A stretch of 64,000 nucleotides of DNA from Mallotus nudiflorus. Lineage: Eukaryota; Streptophyta; Magnoliopsida; Malpighiales; Euphorbiaceae. The DNA lies in NCBI GenBank assembly GCA_947683625.1, contig CANTUR010000605.1, positions 204,501 to 268,500 on the forward strand, read 5' to 3'. The position numbers were made by a program, and so were the translations under genes. Positions 62,905-64,000 of the stretch are shown here, piece by piece; the first letter of the stretch is position 1, and each line of letters opens with the position of its first letter. The notes below the pieces were generated by a model that saw only the letters and a program-made list of their open reading frames with translations, did no database searches and was not told where the DNA came from.

Positions 62905-63850
62905 TGAGGAGGATCAGAGGAGGGGGTTGGCGTATTTGGAGACCCATATTCTAAAAAGCAAATCTCATTCAATCAAGAAAAAAGAAGAGTTCACCTAAGG
63001 AAGTGAGAAGAAACGAAGAAAAGCCAATGGAGAAAAAGAATTATAGCTTCTTGATAACATTTCTTTAATCCCTTATGTTCTCTTTAGAATTTTGATAGAT
63101 ATTTTATTGGGTTGTACTTATTGGATGATGAATATTATTGTCATGATTTGCTAGGTACTCTTTGCTGTTAGGATTTGATAACCCATGTGATCTAAACTTT
63201 ATAACATATATCTTGTTTACATGTCATTGCATATTGTGTTTAATGCTCTTCATTGATGTTGTGGGTGGCTAACTATAGCTTATTTCAATATAATATTTTA
63301 AATTAAAAGATGATAATCCTAGTAGATATATAGACACAAGTTGAATGGTTAATGACTAGAGATAGCTTAGCTTAATTCAGTTCTCATTTAGGAGTGCTTT
63401 ATGCTTTGTTTGATTGAGATTAGTTAATAGTGTGGTGATAATGAGAGTTAAGCATTGAGATTAATTAGTTTCCTTCAATAAATTAGTTCAACCATTGCTT
63501 GAGAGAGAATGTTTAATGACCAAGAAAACCCAAGATGTGCAAGCATGTAAATGGATTTTATTGTAAGCCTAATGAATATCTAGTGTGTTAAATTCCTAAC
63601 AACATTCTTACCATTTTGATTTCTCTTCACAATCCTATAATTTAGTGTTTATTTTACTTGAAATTAATTTAGCATTGAATTTGCTTTTACTTCAAATCAA
63701 TTGTGAGCTGTAAACAAGATTAGCCATGAATAATTGGTGATTAATTATCAATCCTTATGAGAATGATACTCCACTTTCTCTTTGTTACTTTGTCAACCCC
63801 ATACACTTTTGGTTTGTGCTACTTAAGGGTGAAACAGAAGACGTAGAATT
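62905..63850 (+). mobile_element. Degenerate Athila-like LTR, 3' portion
   Basis: Matches the order of landmarks in 22870-23670: a GAGAAGAA-rich leader, AGCTTCTTGATAACA followed by TTTCT, GGGTTGTA, ATATTGTGTTTAATG, GAGAGAATGTTTAATGA, then a TCAATCCTTATGAGAATGA end and a CACTTTT tail. Similarity is moderate, and no primer site is visible after it. It starts where the neprosin duplication ends. Confidence 0.5.
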
Positions 63851-64000
63851 ATTGAGAATCTAAATTCCCTAAAATCATTTGTGTTTTTGTGTTTTCATCT
63901 CTTTTTCAATCATCTTTCTTTATTTCCTTTTTCCTTTAAATTAACCCTTTCATTTTCACTTTAATTTTCTATCTTTTCTTTAAACCTTAGTTAGCTTTAT
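63851..64000. other. Window end, T-rich non-coding sequence
   Basis: Pyrimidine-rich sequence with no recognisable gene or element boundary. Confidence 0.4.

Overview
The window looks like gene-poor, AT-rich nuclear DNA of a flowering plant, most likely a eudicot. The signs are several lineages of plant LTR retrotransposon, an L1-type LINE, a Mutator-type MITE, plant-type introns, and three plant gene families: neprosin, cytochrome P450 and a BTB/POZ-TAZ protein. No tRNA, rRNA, CRISPR array or prokaryotic operon was seen. The species cannot be named from the sequence.

Layout. 1-6361: 3' half of a decayed Tekay-like Ty3/gypsy element with a long 3' LTR whose core appears inverted. 6362-14807: a Ty1/copia element that the gypsy element interrupts. 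The copia element has lost most of its reverse transcriptase to a solo-LTR-like insertion (7255-9180), and its 3' LTR holds a 3.1 kb solo LTR (11208-14289, perfect TAAAT duplication). 14808-22276: repeats, a broken BT4-like exon (18056-18276), a roughly 1 kb element with terminal inverted repeats, and a 217 bp tandem duplication. 22277-31820: an Athila-like unit arranged LTR, internal, LTR, partial internal, carrying gag-protease and a later open region but no visible polymerase. 33114-38113: a complete non-coding LTR element (LARD type) with about 490 bp LTRs and a near-perfect target duplication.

38211-40533 (minus strand) is the only clearly intact gene: a seven-exon neprosin-family gene of 401 codons, all introns in phase 0. 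The two positions expected to carry the catalytic glutamates are Gln and Arg. A cytochrome P450 pseudogene follows (41550-43399), split by a MULE-type MITE, then a decayed minus-strand LINE (44260-49450).

50165-62900 is a duplicate of the neprosin locus. It is a pseudogene, pushed apart by a 9.9 kb Ty3/gypsy element in intron 3 (51510-61405, perfect GATGT duplication). That element was itself hit twice: by a second 3.1 kb solo LTR (56202-59306, GAAAT) and by an Athila-like solo LTR inside its 3' LTR (59750-61262, CAATA). The last kilobase resembles another Athila-type LTR.

The genes do not form a pathway. The window mainly records local gene duplication, loss of one copy, and several layers of nested transposition. 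No undescribed system is proven; the best lead is the neprosin pair that appears to have lost its catalytic residues before it duplicated.
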